64,000 nt of DNA from contig NC_067312.1 in the NCBI RefSeq assembly GCF_020740795.1, forward strand, positions 54,145,905 to 54,209,904. Direction: 5' to 3'. Of this stretch, positions 1-13,904 are shown piece by piece. How positions within the stretch are numbered: the first letter of the stretch is position 1; each line of letters starts with the position of its first letter. The translations under genes and the position numbers were made by a program. This stretch comes from Apus apus (Eukaryota > Chordata > Aves > Apodiformes > Apodidae). The notes under the pieces are model-generated. The model saw nothing but the letters and a program-made list of their open reading frames with translations. It did no database searches and was not told where the DNA came from.

Positions 1-448
1 GATTTAAAACCAGAGGCCTCTTGAACTCAGACAGGGACCTCTCATCAACCTTGCTCTTAGCATAGGAGGAACTCTGTCCCTTGGCTGCCACATCAGCCTG
101 GGCTTGTGGCTGTAGGCATGGGCACCTCCACATGTTCAGATAGCAGCAGAGTCTGGGATCCCTGCCTTGAACACCCTAACTGAGCAAGAAAGAAAGGCAA
201 CAAATTGCCTTTTGGGGCAAGGGAGAGCAAAGAACAGGCACTTCTACCAGGGGTGTACAAAGCGGTTGTTTCCACTGAAAGATCTAAAAAGATGAGTGTT
301 TACATAAAGACAACATTCTGCTGAGGGTAAAGGCATCCATCACCTCAAGAAGGATGCTTCCAAGAGCCATGCTCCATCACCTGCATTTGAACACTATTTA
401 TTTTTTAAAATCTTCTTTTTCACTTCTCACTGACAGGAAATAGCTTGT
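1..448. other. Intergenic sequence, nothing recognised
   Basis: No exon, RNA gene or repeat family that I can name. Short open frames here have no recognisable protein content. Confidence 0.5.
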
Positions 449-2150
449 CATAGAATCACAGAATGTCTTGGGTTGGACGGGACCTATCAAGGTCATCTAG
501 TCCAACCCCCTACAATAAGCACGGACACCTCCAACTAGAGCAGATTGCTCAGAGCCCCATCAAGCCTGACCTTTAATGTCTCCAGGGATTGGGTCTCCAC
601 CACCTCTCTAGGCAACCTGTTCCAGTGATCCACCACCCTCATATTAAAGAACTTTCTCCTAATATCCAACCTAAATCTATCCTTCTCTAGCTTAAAACCA
701 TTACCCTTTGTCTTATCATTTCATGCCCTTGTGAACAGCTCTTCCCCAGCTTTCTTGTAGGCCCCTTTCAGGTACTGAAAGGTTGCTAATAAGGTCCCCC
801 CAGAATCTTATCTTCTCCAGGCTGAACAACCCCAACTCTCTCAGCCTGTCTTCATCAGAGAGGTGCTCCAGCCCTCGGATAATTTTCATCGCCCTTCTCT
901 GAACACACTCCAAGAGGTCCACATCCTTCTTGTGTTGATTGGAGAGCTGGACACAGTACTCTAGGTGGGGTCTCACCAGGGCAGAGTAGAGGGACAGAAT
1001 AACCTGTCTCGATCTGCTGGCCACACTTCTTTTGATGCGGCCCAGGATGTGCTTGGCTCTCTGGGCTGCAATTGCACATGGGTGGCTCATGTCCAGCTTT
1101 TGATCCACTTGTACCCCCAGGTCTTTTTCCACTGGGCTGCTCTCCAGCATGTCTTCCCCCAGCCTGTATTCATATCTCTGGTTGGCCCAGCCTAGGTGCA
1201 GAACCCTGCACTTAGCCTTGTTGAACCTCACGAGGTTCACCTGGGCCCACTTCTCTAGCTTGTCCAGGTCCCTCTGGATGGCATCCCATCCCTCTGGCAT
1301 ATCAACTGCACCACCCAGCTTGGTGTCATCAGCAAACTTGCTGAGGGTGCTCTCAATGCCCCTGTCAATATCATTACTTAAAATATTAAACAACACTGGT
1401 CCCACTACAGTCCTCTGAGAGATACCACTTGTCACCGTCTTCTGACTAGACATCAAGCTATTGATCATTACCTTCTGGATGCAACCATCCAGCCAATTCC
1501 CCATCCACTGAACAGTCCACCCACCAAATCCATGTATCTCCAACTTAGAGGGAAGGATGTTGTGGGGGACCATGTTATGAGGAACCATGTCAAAGGCCTT
1601 GCAGAAGTGTAGATAGATGACATTGATAGGTCTTCCCTTGTCCACTGATGCAGGCACTCCTCTGTAGAAAACCACTAAGTTTGTCAGGCAGGATTTGCCC
1701 CAGGTAAAGCCATGCTGGCTGTCCTGAATCACCTCCCTGTCCTTCACGTGCCTTAGCATGTCTTCTAGAAGGATCTGTTCTATGATCTTCTCAGGCACAG
1801 AGGTGAGGCTGACAGGTCAGTAGCTCCCAGGGTCCTCCTTTGTACCCTTTTTTAAAAATAGGTGTAATGTTTCCTTTCTTCCAGTCACTAGAGACTTCAC
1901 GTACTGCCGTAACTTTTCAAATATCATGGAGAGTGGCTTGGCAACATCTGCCAGTTCCCTCTGGACTCGGGAATGCACCTCATCAGGTCCCATGGACTTG
2001 TGTATGTATATGGTCCCAGCTTTCAAATGTATTGAAATATTTGCTAACAACCTTCCTAAGCCTGGATGGATGAGAGGGTTCACACTCTTAAACCAGGACA
2101 CACTCCTAGTTACCTGCCCCACCAAGTTTACCTTCAGCATCCGTACTGCA
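449..2150 (-). mobile_element. CR1 LINE fragment with most of the reverse transcriptase
   Basis: This is a 5'-truncated CR1 retrotransposon on the minus strand. Its 3' end lies at about 449, where the + strand reads ATAGAATCACAGAATG followed by the usual GGTTGGA...GGGACC block. The minus-strand frame 1798-716 (360 codons) reads as CR1 reverse transcriptase: SQHGF...KSCLTN, the palm motif with FADD at the catalytic site, the [12 protein letters not shown] block and the [11 protein letters not shown] thumb region. The upstream part of the same domain (MGPDEVHSRV, then KKGTKEDPG) continues in another frame at 2140-1817, so a frameshift and a stop separate the two parts. A short in-frame duplication (MVPHN twice) breaks the palm. 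The copy is dead but younger-looking than most others here. The 5' border near 2150 is approximate. Confidence 0.93.
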
Positions 2151-3294
2151 GTGGGTGCACATTAGCTGACATGATTCTTTGCAACACAGATGCAAATGAC
2201 TGTATCCCATGCCCCAGCTGAACCACAGCTCTCCTACTTGGGAGCTTCCCAAAGCACCATGTTCCATTTCACTTTCTGAATGTCACTGGGACTTTTGGCC
2301 CTTACAACACTGGTAAGATAAATTAAATTGAAGTCATAGTGAGCTTTCTGTTCAGGCAGGTGACCTGCAGGCTGAACTGCTCTATCATGTACTTCTCCAT
2401 GTCTCCTAAAAGACAGACATAGCCCTTCAAAAACAGCCTCTACAGTTAACTGGGAAAATACACACATGGATCATCTCAGTTTAGGGCATCTCTGTGAACC
2501 ATGAAATATGGTCCCATACATGGATGAAATACACAGAGACAAATGCAGCCCCATTCAGCAACTTCCCAATCCGGCTGCTGCTGCCTCTCTTTGTTTGTGG
2601 GCCAGTCCCTTAAATTAATACCCAGCAAAAACAGCGATGTAAGGATTATGCTTCAGTCTGTGACTGAACAAGTTGCTACAGATGTGAAATGGGCTGGCAC
2701 TTTCCCATGTATCTCTTAAATCCTTGAGCAGCAGAGGGAAGACCAGTCTACAATCTACCACTAGATACTGAGCCACTCTCCAACCACAAATGTTCTAGTA
2801 ACTGGGAGCAACCCTAAGTCAGTGTCCGTGAGTGAGAACACTTGTTGCTAGTGGTTTAGCTTCTGCAGTATCTCAGTGTTTATTGCTTTGGCCTTTTTCG
2901 TGTCTTCTACTTCTAATGAGCTACACTGATTATACCAGACTGACTGTACAAATAGCAAAATGCAAGTTCTTTCTTCCATTTCCCCCAGGATGCTGTTGCA
3001 AAGACTTTTATTCTGCATTGTCTTGCTTCAGCTGATATATTTTTCAAAGTCTTATCACTCCAGCATACAACAGCAGGGATCAGGTAAACATTACATTCAC
3101 GGAGTTTCAGTGTTGCTTTTACCACTTCTAACAGAACATCCAGTCCTGGGAGCTGCTGAGAATCCCTCATGGAACATGAGATTCAGATTTTTGAAGGACA
3201 AAGTCCACCACAAAATTCAACAACTCGTAACACTCAGGGAGGAAAACAGTAAACTTTGGGTTGGTGCTGTGCATTACTTTCATATATACAGAAG

Positions 3295-3335
3295 CACACA
3301 CACACATATATATGCACATATATGTATATATATAT
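3295..3335. repeat. CA/TA dinucleotide microsatellite
   Basis: A run of alternating ACACAC passes into TATATA with a few interruptions. Confidence 0.85.
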
Positions 3336-4389
3336 GGTAATCTTAGTCTTCCAGATCATGAAGGTAAGAATAAAAATAAAGGCAGAAGTAAAGGCTGCAG
3401 GATCAGTAAACTAGTCAATCTTTTTTTTTTCTTTTTTCTTTTTTTTTTTTTTCAAGTGGTTACACTCTTTTGTTGTAAAGATCCTAAAGATTCTGAATAG
3501 CTGATCTTTCTTATTTTAATGCATAAAGAAATATTTTCTTCCTACTCACTCTTTAAAAAATTGGGCCAATACTTCATGCTGAAAAGGCATCCTAACTACT
3601 AACTAATATTGCTGCATAAATCAACTAGTGACTTTGTTAGTAACTCCATTCAACAAAGTACAGACAGGTAAACATAGGATTTATCCTGACACTTGCCACT
3701 GAAATAACTTGCCTAATTTCATTTCAAGCATGCAAAGCTGAAGCCAATAAAGCTAATCATTTAAGTATGGGAAGGCATCTGGTAGAGCAGTGGAAGCAGT
3801 GGATGTACCAGTTCCATATTTTCCTAGAAGAGAGTGAGAACAAGCATCTGCAAAGGAAAACACCATCTCCACACATACACAAACACCCACCACTGAGTGG
3901 GAAGTGCCCACAGCCATTTCAGAACCAAACAGCAATCTTGCAGAAGCTCAGCGATGGCTCACCAGAAGTGGGGGTTCCCAAACTAAGGGACACATCTTGT
4001 TAATAGTAGACAAACTTCTCCAGAGTGATAGGCAAAACACTGCTTGCTCAGCCAAATGTTTGCTGCTGCTATTCACATAGCTGTCACCTCTTCCAGCCAC
4101 AGTTCCAGAGAAAACTCAGGCTGGGAACAATTCCACTACAAGAGGCCAACAGCTCCAGCCTTCTGCTTTGTGCAGGAACCTCTCCAGGGAAAGGCACATT
4201 TTATTTACAAGGAATTGCCTGGGAGTTCAGCTTACAGAGCAGTTATTTTATAGATCAAAGGAAAAAGAAGGGAAATATGCCAGCAATCAGAATTACTGTC
4301 TTCTGAGTTATGTGGTATTCTAATAAACAGACAAAAGAAAAACTGTGAGAATAGGTCCTAAACCGACTGCAACAGTTATCTGAGCATTA

Positions 4390-4524
4390 GTGAAAAAAAA
4401 AAATCCAAACACAAACCAAAACAACAACCCCTAACCTGCCCCCCAAAAAACCCCAAACAAACAACAAAACCAACAAAAACCCAAAACCACCCCAAAAAAC
4501 CAAAACCAAAACAAAAACCACCAA
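4390..4524. repeat. A/C-rich low-complexity block
   Basis: Over about 130 bases the + strand is nearly only A and C, as irregular CCAAAA/CAAACA units, with almost no G or T. It is a strand-asymmetric simple-sequence block, not a clean short-period repeat. Confidence 0.8.
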
Positions 4525-7280
4525 AGATTTCTGAAACAACAGTATAAGCCAAGCAAGTTGAAAGATAAGATTAGAAATTCAGAAGAAGAGAAATTCAAGG
4601 GAAAGTAAAAAATCTTGTTTATTAGAATAAACATCAGAGCAGCCCTAGCACAATTAAATAATATCAAGTACCAGCACGACTGTGTCAAATACAAAACAAA
4701 ATAATTTATTTTTTGAAAAGGAAGTCGGTTAATAACAAGTCACAACAAAATACAGCAGAAGAAGAAAGCTGTGACACTAATGCTTGAAGCAATGACTTAA
4801 GACTATGAATATTCTTGATGGAGAAATATTTATTGAAGCACAAGAAATAAATTTAAAATACAAGCATTATTGGATGCACAGGATCAGAGCTGAGCAGGAC
4901 ACCTTTACACAAATATTAGTAATTACTCTCATTAAAATAAAACTAAAACCTTATACATAGAGACATTACAAAACTGATGATTTTAAATACTTCCATGGGG
5001 TTTCTGCCCGTGCTTGGGTTGAAAATAAATCAGTCTGCAAACAGAGGTAATAAGATGAGAGTTAAAACTAACCTAAAACAAGGGAAAAAATAAAACAAAC
5101 CCAAACACAGGGGAGGAACCAGTGAAAGAGTTTTCTTTGTTACCTGGCCAACAGGGTAGGATTATAAAATGTTACTCCTCATTAAGCCAAAGAAAGCCTG
5201 AATCCACTGGCTCCAGCAGCTGTTATTATAACAAAAAGCTGCCTCGGGCTGTGCAATGATTTCCATCAGGCACTGTGCAGGCATAGAGGTCTGCCCACAG
5301 GATCCAGCTGTGAGCTAGGACATGACAAGCACAGGCTGCAGTAGTGCCTGGCAGCACCCCCAATACCTGCCAGTATCACCTTCCAGGCTCTAATCTGGAA
5401 CCTCTCAGACTTCACGTTTCTGGATATCCTTATCCTTCCCAGGATACCATTTAGTCTTTTACAAAACCTTCAGATTTAGATTCTGAAGTTCAGCTGTCTG
5501 TCCATTGATTCAGGCTCTGTCCAAGTTCCTCCAGTTCCCACTGCTGGTGGAAACAAGCTGTTTCCAAGAATTCCAGAAAATGGAAATCCTCAGGCTCAAC
5601 ATAAACCCTTCAGAACACCTCAGGCCCACAAGGTTAAACAAACTGATGGTCAGTCTGCTTAGGGTTTGTACACATATCCTGACTGTCACTTCAAGAAGGA
5701 AAGCCAAAACTATTAGAATAACTCCAAACTTCTTTTTAGTGCAGCATCCTTCCTTCCAGCTTACTGAAGCTGAATTCCTTTCTTCTAAGGAGAGGAATTC
5801 CCTTCTCTTGGCCCAGCCAGAGATGCTAAAAATTGTCAAAAAAAGCAAACAGTTTGGCTCCTTTCTTTTTATAACCCTGCATTTCCCTTCTCCTCAGGTA
5901 ATTGATACAGGGTGCTTACAGACCTCTTCCACAATTAGTTTATCTCTACTCTTGTTATCTCTTTGTCCATGAGATAGAGACATCCAGCTTTATGCTAAAA
6001 GGAAAGGAAGAGATATGGCTGAAAGGCAGTCGAGAAAGTTCCCACCCTTCCATCCTTGAACCAGTGTGACTTTTGTAAGGAAAAGAACATCTGACCATAC
6101 GTTCAATGTCATGCTGGCGGACCACTGCAGAGCACCACTGCCAAAAAAAGAAGCAGCATATTTATATGTCCTTTTCCTACAGATAACTGAGCTCCAAGAG
6201 TTTTACTCACAGTGTTCTTACAAATTCTGTAAAAGAACTCTACAACTATACCAGCACAGGAAACATCCTGAACATTTTCTTTGTACACATCCCTGGCTAA
6301 GGCAAACATGCCTGTCTAGGGTGCTCTGCCTCAAGGCACTGTTGAGACTGGTCCAGTTCCCTTCTAAGAACTTGGCAAAAAGTTAGACATAACAGTACAT
6401 GTCACAGTTTCTGACAGCACACTCCTGGTTTTGTTCTCATGCAAGGTTATATTAGCAGGAATTAACTAGGGTGCTCACTATTAATAAAATTTGACTTTGC
6501 TCAGAACTCTTCAAGGGGAAGGTGAAGCACAGACTATTGGGACAGTCCTGTCTTTATGAAATGAGTCAGCTTCACAGGTCAAGAAACAGGCCAGCTACCT
6601 GTTCACTGCTGTCTGTGTAAGATCTGCTGGAGGCCCCACTGAGTCCCATCATACTGCTTGAACACATGGAAAACTGGATTTGACCCTTAGAGTGTGTCGC
6701 TTGGAAGTATTTTCAAAATATTTTTTTTTTTGTGAGCATGTGTGCACATCGCTCTTCTGGGAATTTAAATGAGTGGGTGAGTAGCAAGAAATAACTGACT
6801 GTGTATGAACAGTGAATCTGCTTTAGGCTTGTAGGATTTGGCCTGACCGTACCTATGACTATTGTTTCATGCACAACACTCCTGCTTCTGAATATGTAGA
6901 CTTACTGATTTCAGTTTTGGAATACTCACAAATATGAGCTAAGTGAATAACAGCAGTAAGGATTCTCTCAAAAACAACTGAGTTAGTATTTAATGTTCTT
7001 TAGAATAGTATTTCTGTTAAAAAAGTTTCTTTCTTCTTATGACCTTTGGCTGGAATTTTTCAAGAGGTACTTTCTCTTACATTATTCTCTTGGAAACTGG
7101 AATGTCTGGGTAGAATGATTAGAACAGTCAGTAATTGGCTTTTTTTCCCCCATTGTGGTTAGATTTAGACAAATATTGTTATCCTCTGCCACAACTCCAA
7201 TGGTGAAATTTGAAGATATGTTTCTATGCAATTTATGAAGGCACTTTTTCAGAGTGTGCTTGAGGGATCTTGCAGAGTAC

Positions 7281-7348
7281 AATCATAGAATCATAGAATC
7301 CTAGGGGTTGGAAGGGACCTCAAAAGATCATCTAGTCCAACCCCCCAA
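7281..7348 (-). mobile_element. CR1 3'-end fragment
   Basis: The + strand reads ATCATAGAATCATAGAATCC, then GGTTGGAAGGGACCTC and AAGATCATCTAGTCCAACCC. This is the reverse complement of the terminal ~65 bases of CR1. The (ATTCTATG)n tail is intact. Severe 5' truncation is typical of CR1. Confidence 0.9.
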
Positions 7349-7831
7349 TGGGCAAATGCTTTCAAAAATTATTAGTAGCATCCATAGCTTAATTTCTTTC
7401 AATTTATGTTTTCAATATAAACTTTTAATTTCCATTTAGCAGCACTGAACCTGTCTAATAAATCACAGAGGCACTGTTCTTCTTGACAGCAAGGAACAAA
7501 AGACATAAGTGACCAGATGAAATAATACTTGAATGGCTGCCAAGTGTTCCCTCCTGAACATGAGAAATTAAGGTAGACCATTTGTCCCTGTCTCTATTAG
7601 TTTACAACTGTAGGTCTTTTTCTTTTTTTCTTTCCCACCATGCAAGTATTTCCTGGCCACTTTTACAAGAGTAATACAAGAACTTAGAGCTAATTAACTC
7701 AATTCTCACACAATGTGCCACTTAAGCCTTCTCAAAAACAGGGAAATTCATCACTGTTACGACTGACCATATGTTATATTAGACAGGTTCTGAAAATACA
7801 TGCCCTTAACAACATTCTTTAATTTTTGGTC
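7349..7831. other. Intergenic sequence, nothing recognised
   Basis: AT-rich sequence between two small CR1 tails of opposite orientation. I see no gene. Confidence 0.5.
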
Positions 7832-7914
7832 AGCCCTGAAGTGGTCAGGCAGTTGGACTGGATGATCATTGTAGGTCCTTTCCAACTGAAACATTTCTAT
7901 CCTGTTCTATTCTA
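7832..7914 (+). mobile_element. CR1 3'-end fragment
   Basis: The sequence has the CR1 terminal pattern in sense: GTTGGACTGGATGATCATTG, TAGGTCCTTTCCAACTGAA, then a decayed ATTCTATCCTGTTCTATTCT tail. Confidence 0.88.
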
Positions 7915-8561
7915 ATAATCCTTGCTGTTTATCTGCAATATACTAAAGGCTGAGTACTGCTGGGCCTGTTGCTGAGCCCACAGAAAGTCCACAACTAGCC
8001 CTGCCCTAAAGAACGGACATCCCAAAGAGAAGGCAAGCAGGAGGGTGGGTACACGAAAGAGCAGAGCAACAATGTCATCATTTAACAACAGGGATGCTAA
8101 ATGGTAACTGCTTTACAAATTCTGATTTTTGACAAATGGTGATCACCTTTTGATAGCATTCTCAGAAAAATCTAACTTCCCTCAATGTGCACCTTCTTCC
8201 ACCTTTGTTGAAGCACAGCCAAACACAGAATTCATTTGTCATTCTTCAGAATTATAGGGAGAAAAGGAGTGATTAAGGAAGAAAAAAGAGTGGAAAAGCA
8301 TGCTTCTAAAAGCTGTGCCAAATCTGCATTGGACACTCCCTTTTCCTCAGTTCATACCCTGCCAAAATGTCAACTTCTCTTAAGCTTTACTAAGTCAAGT
8401 GCTTGCAAGACTGGATTTTATCTGAGCTAGCAGAAGCAACCCTCTTGAACAAAACTGGAGACACCACTTTCTCTATTATGTTATAGTTGGGTCTAGAAGG
8501 CTAAAGAATTCCACTTCTCATGTTCATTTTGGGATTTTCTTGTTCACCTGCCAGTTACTAT

Positions 8562-8652
8562 TAAAAACAAAACCAAAAACATCACCAAAAAAACAAGCAA
8601 ACAAACCAAACCAAACCAAACCAAACAAACAAAAGAAGAAGGAAAAAAAAGG
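8562..8652. repeat. A-rich (CCAAA)n low-complexity tract
   Basis: There are repeated ACCAAACCAAACCAAACC units in a run of A, C and a few G bases. Confidence 0.8.
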
Positions 8653-9884
8653 TAAAAGAGAACTATGGATGGAAAAATATCCTCATGAGGGCAGATGTAG
8701 CCTGATAATTCTACCAAGAATTATGGTAGAATTACCAGGAATATGGATGGTTTGCTGAGCAGAGTGGACACAGCTTATGCAAAGGTCATTCAGGAGAGCC
8801 TAGGAAACATTTGGCATGCAGGATAAAGCCTGGGTTTAACTCTAGGGCATAAACAGTTACCAGCAGCAATTAAAAGCTCTTCCAATAGAATATGCCTAAG
8901 ACTGAGCCCAAAATTACAAGTTCTGGTCTCTGTGCTCGAGTGCTCTTCTAGGCATTTAGACTGAACTGAAAAAACACAGAAAAACCTAAAAGTTGCACCA
9001 TACAGCAGTTTGATCAGCTTTAGGGCAGATGGCTTAGGCTAAAATCAAAGACTATTTAGACCCACAGAAGTGCAAGTAGAAAGCTGGATCTTCATGAGAG
9101 CAATCTCAGAAACACTATATGCCAACAGGGAGCTGTTTGTGGCCACACATGATCAAGATACATCAATAAATGTCAGTGTGACCTCTGCAACTCTGTGAAC
9201 TCTTTGGTTTCAAGTAATTCCAAAAGGTCATGGAATAGAGTTGTTAACTGTAGTCAAGCAACACAGATAGATATTGCATTAACAAGCAACATTTGCAGTT
9301 ACAAATGATCCTTATTCCACGTGTCCAGTGATGAAACATATAGCAGATGTTTCCCTGGCTAAGACTCTTCAACCAGTAGTGTGTATTGGTACATTGAGTT
9401 ATTTACAAATTTCATGTGAGGTACTGTTTCTGTGTCTGTTGTGGAGTATCATGTGGAGTTGGGAATAGTAATTTGCAAAGCGTAATGTGAGACTGAACTC
9501 TAAAATCACACTGGAGCATCCTAAAGGACAACTAACTAATGAAAAATGTGTAAAAGAAACAAGTCATAAACATGATACTATGCAAGATTAATCAAAGTCT
9601 GTAAGGGCATAACATGGATATAAAAGAATCTTCTTTTGGTGAAGTAGGTGGTTACCTACTAAAAAATATTTTTTTTTAATATTAGAAAAGAAAAAAAGAA
9701 CGTAAGTATGCTAGATCTGTAATATGAAAGTGTGTTTCAATTTACTAAAAAGATGTGCTGATGGGAAACTAAACTTAAGCCCATCTACAAGAGTGGAAGA
9801 ATGCCAAGGAAATTTTTCATGTAGAAAAAAAAGTATCGTGTGATAGCAGTATTCTGCTATAAGAGTTATCAGCTTCCAAATACG

Positions 9885-9910
9885 CAATCAATCAATCAAT
9901 CAATCAATCA
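9885..9910. repeat. (CAAT)n tetranucleotide repeat
   Basis: Six and a half perfect CAAT units. Confidence 0.95.
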
Positions 9911-9929
9911 AGTTTACCACTAGAGGGTA

Positions 9930-10040
9930 CTGTTACGTCAAGCTGTAACAGAAAGGCACCTGGGGGAGCTAACATCGATTATGCATGTGTTATGTCAAGC
10001 TGTTGCAGGAAAACACCTAGAGGAGGTAACAAATCTACTC
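9930..10040. repeat. Degenerate 57-bp tandem duplication
   Basis: TTACGTCAAGCTGTAACAG...CACCTGGGGGAGCTAAC at 9933 recurs 57 bases later as TTATGTCAAGCTGTTGCAG...CACCTAGAGGAGGTAAC. The two copies align without large gaps and differ at scattered positions. Confidence 0.75.
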
Positions 10041-13000
10041 TACCTGTGCAATGCTGCTGCCACATTGGAGTACAAGGGCTTCTCTGTGGAAAAGATGTGA
10101 TAATTTCTCTATTATAAGGCACAGCAGTGGCCTCAGTTGAAAAAAAAATCAGAAAATCTAGATGTCGTGACTTGAAGAAAAAGAGTACTCAAAAGAGAGA
10201 GGGCAGTTCTCAAATGCTGAATGACAAATCTTCATAAAATCTGTAACTGTACTGAACTGAACAGATGCTGTACCAGAAATTGGGGTCACAAAATGTCAAG
10301 AAGCAAGTACAATAATTTAGTCTCTGTCCTGAAAAGTGGATGGCCGAAATAGGCAAGAACAAAAGAAAAACAACCTTGTTTCTCTTTGTTCAACAACCAA
10401 ATCAACTGAGAAACCCTAGGCCAAATGTTCTCCAACATTCAGAGGTCCATTAGTATTACCAGAATTATTATATCATGATACTCTCATTAGTTGCATCGTG
10501 TCAGTAAGTGAATTCAAAGCAAATCATTAAGTCAAATCACTTCTGTCTGGTGAAAAAATGGACTACATGAGTCAGAGTGTTTTGGTGTTATCCAGAGGGC
10601 TTGGGAAGACATTTAATAAAAGATATTCACACCAGGCATTCTGCTTAAGGGAAGCTCTGACCATTAGCTTTTCTCCAAACAGCCATTCATCACTTCTTCA
10701 CTTTTCTGCTGGCTGCTTTTCATCTTGGTATCCTGTCTTCTTTCTGCCTCTGACCTACACAAAGTCAACGGGAAACAAGTTCCTGTCAGGAACGTAGGTG
10801 AAAGGAACGAGGAACCTTTGTTGCCCTGACAGTCCTCTCACAGAGCTGCCACCTACACCTTCTGAGTGCGTTCTCCATTTAACCTCACACCTGGCCTTCA
10901 GTCCCTGCCTGAGATACATCTTAGGTACGTTTGCCCCTAGGTCTGCACCTGAATCATTGTTTGGATTTCCTGGATTCACTTTGAACCTGGCATTTTACTT
11001 CCTCTTTGCTTGATGTTCACCAGATTGCCAATAGGACCCGCTGTCATAACCACTCTGCTCTGCTCACCTACCTCTAGTGCCATGGGACTTGATGCTGAGG
11101 CCACTGCCTGGCCTGTCTCGTGGCTGCTCTTCAAAATCTCACCTTCCCTTCAGTAGCAGCCTCCTCTTGCTGCTACCTGACCACCCCATAGAAAAATGAG
11201 AATTTGTTTGGCTTTTTGTTTTTTTCCTCCTGGGACAAAGAGTGCCTCAGAACAGCCAGACTCAACAGGAAGAGTTTGATACTGTTTAATCAGCAATGAC
11301 AAATGGTTGCCTAGAGAGGACAAACAGCAAGTCCCTGCTCTTACTCTGTGCCTCTCTTTTGTCTCCTGACCCTCTGTTCTGTGATTCAAATGTCTGCCTC
11401 TGAGCTTATACTGAAATTTGGGGTGACACTCTCAATTATTTATTTTAAAAACATAATGTATTTGCCTTCCTGGGGGGTGATACGTTCACAGTTTTACACC
11501 TTCTGGCAATTCTATTTACATGCACAAATACTGGTTTTGGAGCATACTTTTACATCATAAGTCTGATAATCTTGCTTCAAAGTTTCCTCTAAGCTCTGGT
11601 AACAAATTAAACTTTGGTATAAACAAGCACAAATAAAATATCTTTCAATTTATGCCATTCCTAAATACCACACACCATTCCCCAACTCTACATCCAAACT
11701 CTGCCAAAGCCTTTTGTTCTGCTCACAAGATCTTTTGCCACCTTCTGTAACTTGAATCTCTACAAAGCATCCATAGATCTTGGCAGCCCTAGACTAAATT
11801 AGGGCAGTGTACTACAGCTAAGGCTATAGTTAGCAGGTTAGCTGTGTCATTTCTATCATTGATTATTTTGGCAGTTCCATGAGACAGACAAATTAATTTG
11901 TTGCCATCTGCCAACAAATGCTGTTTAGGTTTACTGAGGTTTTAGAATGATTCTGCATTGAAATCAGGAGACAAACCCATATGAGGCTATTTTAGACTTT
12001 ATAGTGAAGCAGCTATAACTAAAATCTTTAGAAGTAACCTTATGTATGACTATTGCAATAGCATATGTATTTTAATACATGCTCAGACTTACCAGCTGAA
12101 CAGAAATGTATCAACTTTATCTCTTGGGAAAAATAAAAAATAAAAATTAAAATATATCTGCCCTTGAACTGTGGCCACACAGTTATTTCAGTCTAAATTA
12201 AACTTAGCATTTTGATAACAGCTTTTAGTGGCCTAGCAAAACAGTTTCTCCCTTTTCTTTGCTGTCAGTGAAATTCTGCTAAGATTCTGCAGCCAGTTTC
12301 AGCAATGCATCAGGCCCCTTTGTGAAATGCACAGCATGGCAAATCACCGTGTCTAGCTGTCACTTTTTGTGGTTCACTCAGAGAAACTGGTGTGCTCAAA
12401 GGAAGCATCTTGTTCAGTTTCCCTCCAGAAGCCACCAGCAGAATCAAAGATGCAACTTTCACTGCTGAGCCCTAGTGCAGCTCCTGACCAGGGGCTACCA
12501 GCCATCCCAGTGCACGGTGAGTCAGCCGAGGGTTGGCCCATGGGAAGACCATGGCTGCTCTCTCCAGATGTCTGCTCCGCCTCACTACTGGAAATCTGTG
12601 TTGCCACTTTGGCCAACTGGATTGATTCCAACATAAGGATGGAGGAGGCTACTTTTAAAAATCCAGCTTGCGGAATGACCTTGCCACGTAGTTGGGTCAG
12701 AACAGCTGAGGAGCTGAGTGCACTGTCAGGTTTAGTTTGGGGCTGTTATTTTTTGAAGTAAGTGACAAGGGAAGGCCTTGAGTTGTCATGTAAGAGCAAA
12801 GCTGGATGTCCTACCCTGGTATCTCTTGGATAGTCTCTCTTGGGTTTGGCCTTCTTTTTTTCCAGGAAACTAAACAAAGAAGTTCCTACTAGAAGCTGCA
12901 TTGTATTGTACTCCCAGAAAGGGCATATCTGACTCCTTACATGTAACATTTTGCAAAGAACTGAGAAGTTTTAATAGGAAGCAATCACATGAAAGACAAC

Positions 13001-13904
13001 AATGTATCAAGTTACTCTGAATAAATAGGAGCTAAATAAAATGGAGAACAGGCTATTTTCCTGTTAAATAAAAAGCAGTTTAGAAGACCTTTTAGCTGCC
13101 AACTACTACTAAATGTAGAAAAACTTCTTAACACCATATGGTAATGAGTTTGTTCCAAATGTAACAAAGATGTCTAAACTATTGATTTACTATGTTGACC
13201 ACACAATTTGGAAGATAATAACAAAAGCTGACAATTCCCAGTAATCACGTGTATTGTTTAAGGTGACTTAAGAGTAGATGTTGTGAAAAAGACGGAAATA
13301 AAACTTTTTTAACTTGTTAACCTGGCAAGAGCACTGAAAAGACAGAACATATTCTTTTTCAGACAAATTAATTTTCCTGAGTTTCATAAGCAAAATTTCT
13401 GCCTTATGGATGTGTTTTAGTAAAACATGGAATGGTAGGTAGTCAGGACAGATCGGACCCAGTGAAGAAAGCAGAGGTCTGGAACCAAGGGGTTTACATC
13501 TTCTTTTGAATCAGCACACAAAGAATGTTGCGTTCCTGGCTACAGCATACGGCAAGAATATGACTTGAAGTTTACATATTGACTTTGTGCCAAATACTAA
13601 AAACTGACTGAATCAAAAAAGAGACACTGCCTTCAGTGCTGAGATTCTATAAAAAGTTTTCATCTGTGATACAGATCAGCTAAATTGCAGAATGGACTTC
13701 TGCAGTAAGTTTGACAGAACAAAACTGTGAAACAGAAAAACAGGCCAAGTTTGTCTTTTATTTCAGATGGTAAGTATTAGTAATATGGACAATAGGAGTA
13801 TCAATAAGATATGAATAAGTAAAATACAGTAGGTGTTACTTTCTCTAAATCTGACAGAAACAACCTGAAGGAAAAGTAATTTTTAATAAAACACTGTGCT
13901 CCTG

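Larger units (their letters stand above)
2151..7280. other. Intergenic sequence, only simple repeats recognised
   Basis: No gene seen. It holds a CA/TA dinucleotide tract (3295-3335), a T-rich tract (3421-3452) and an A/C-only low-complexity block (4390-4524). The other open frames are short and carry no recognisable domain. Confidence 0.5.
7915..13904. other. Intergenic sequence, simple and tandem repeats only
   Basis: I see no exon. It contains an A/C-rich (CCAAA)n-like block at 8562-8652, a (CAAT)n tract at 9885-9910 and a 57-bp degenerate tandem duplication at about 9930-10040. The frame at 12369-12761 has overlapping open frames on both strands and no recognisable domain. Confidence 0.5.

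Noticed and set aside
12369..12761. 130-codon plus-strand frame, with an 86-codon frame antisense
   Set aside because: No domain, no neighbouring exon signals with matching phase, and the amino-acid make-up is not protein-like.
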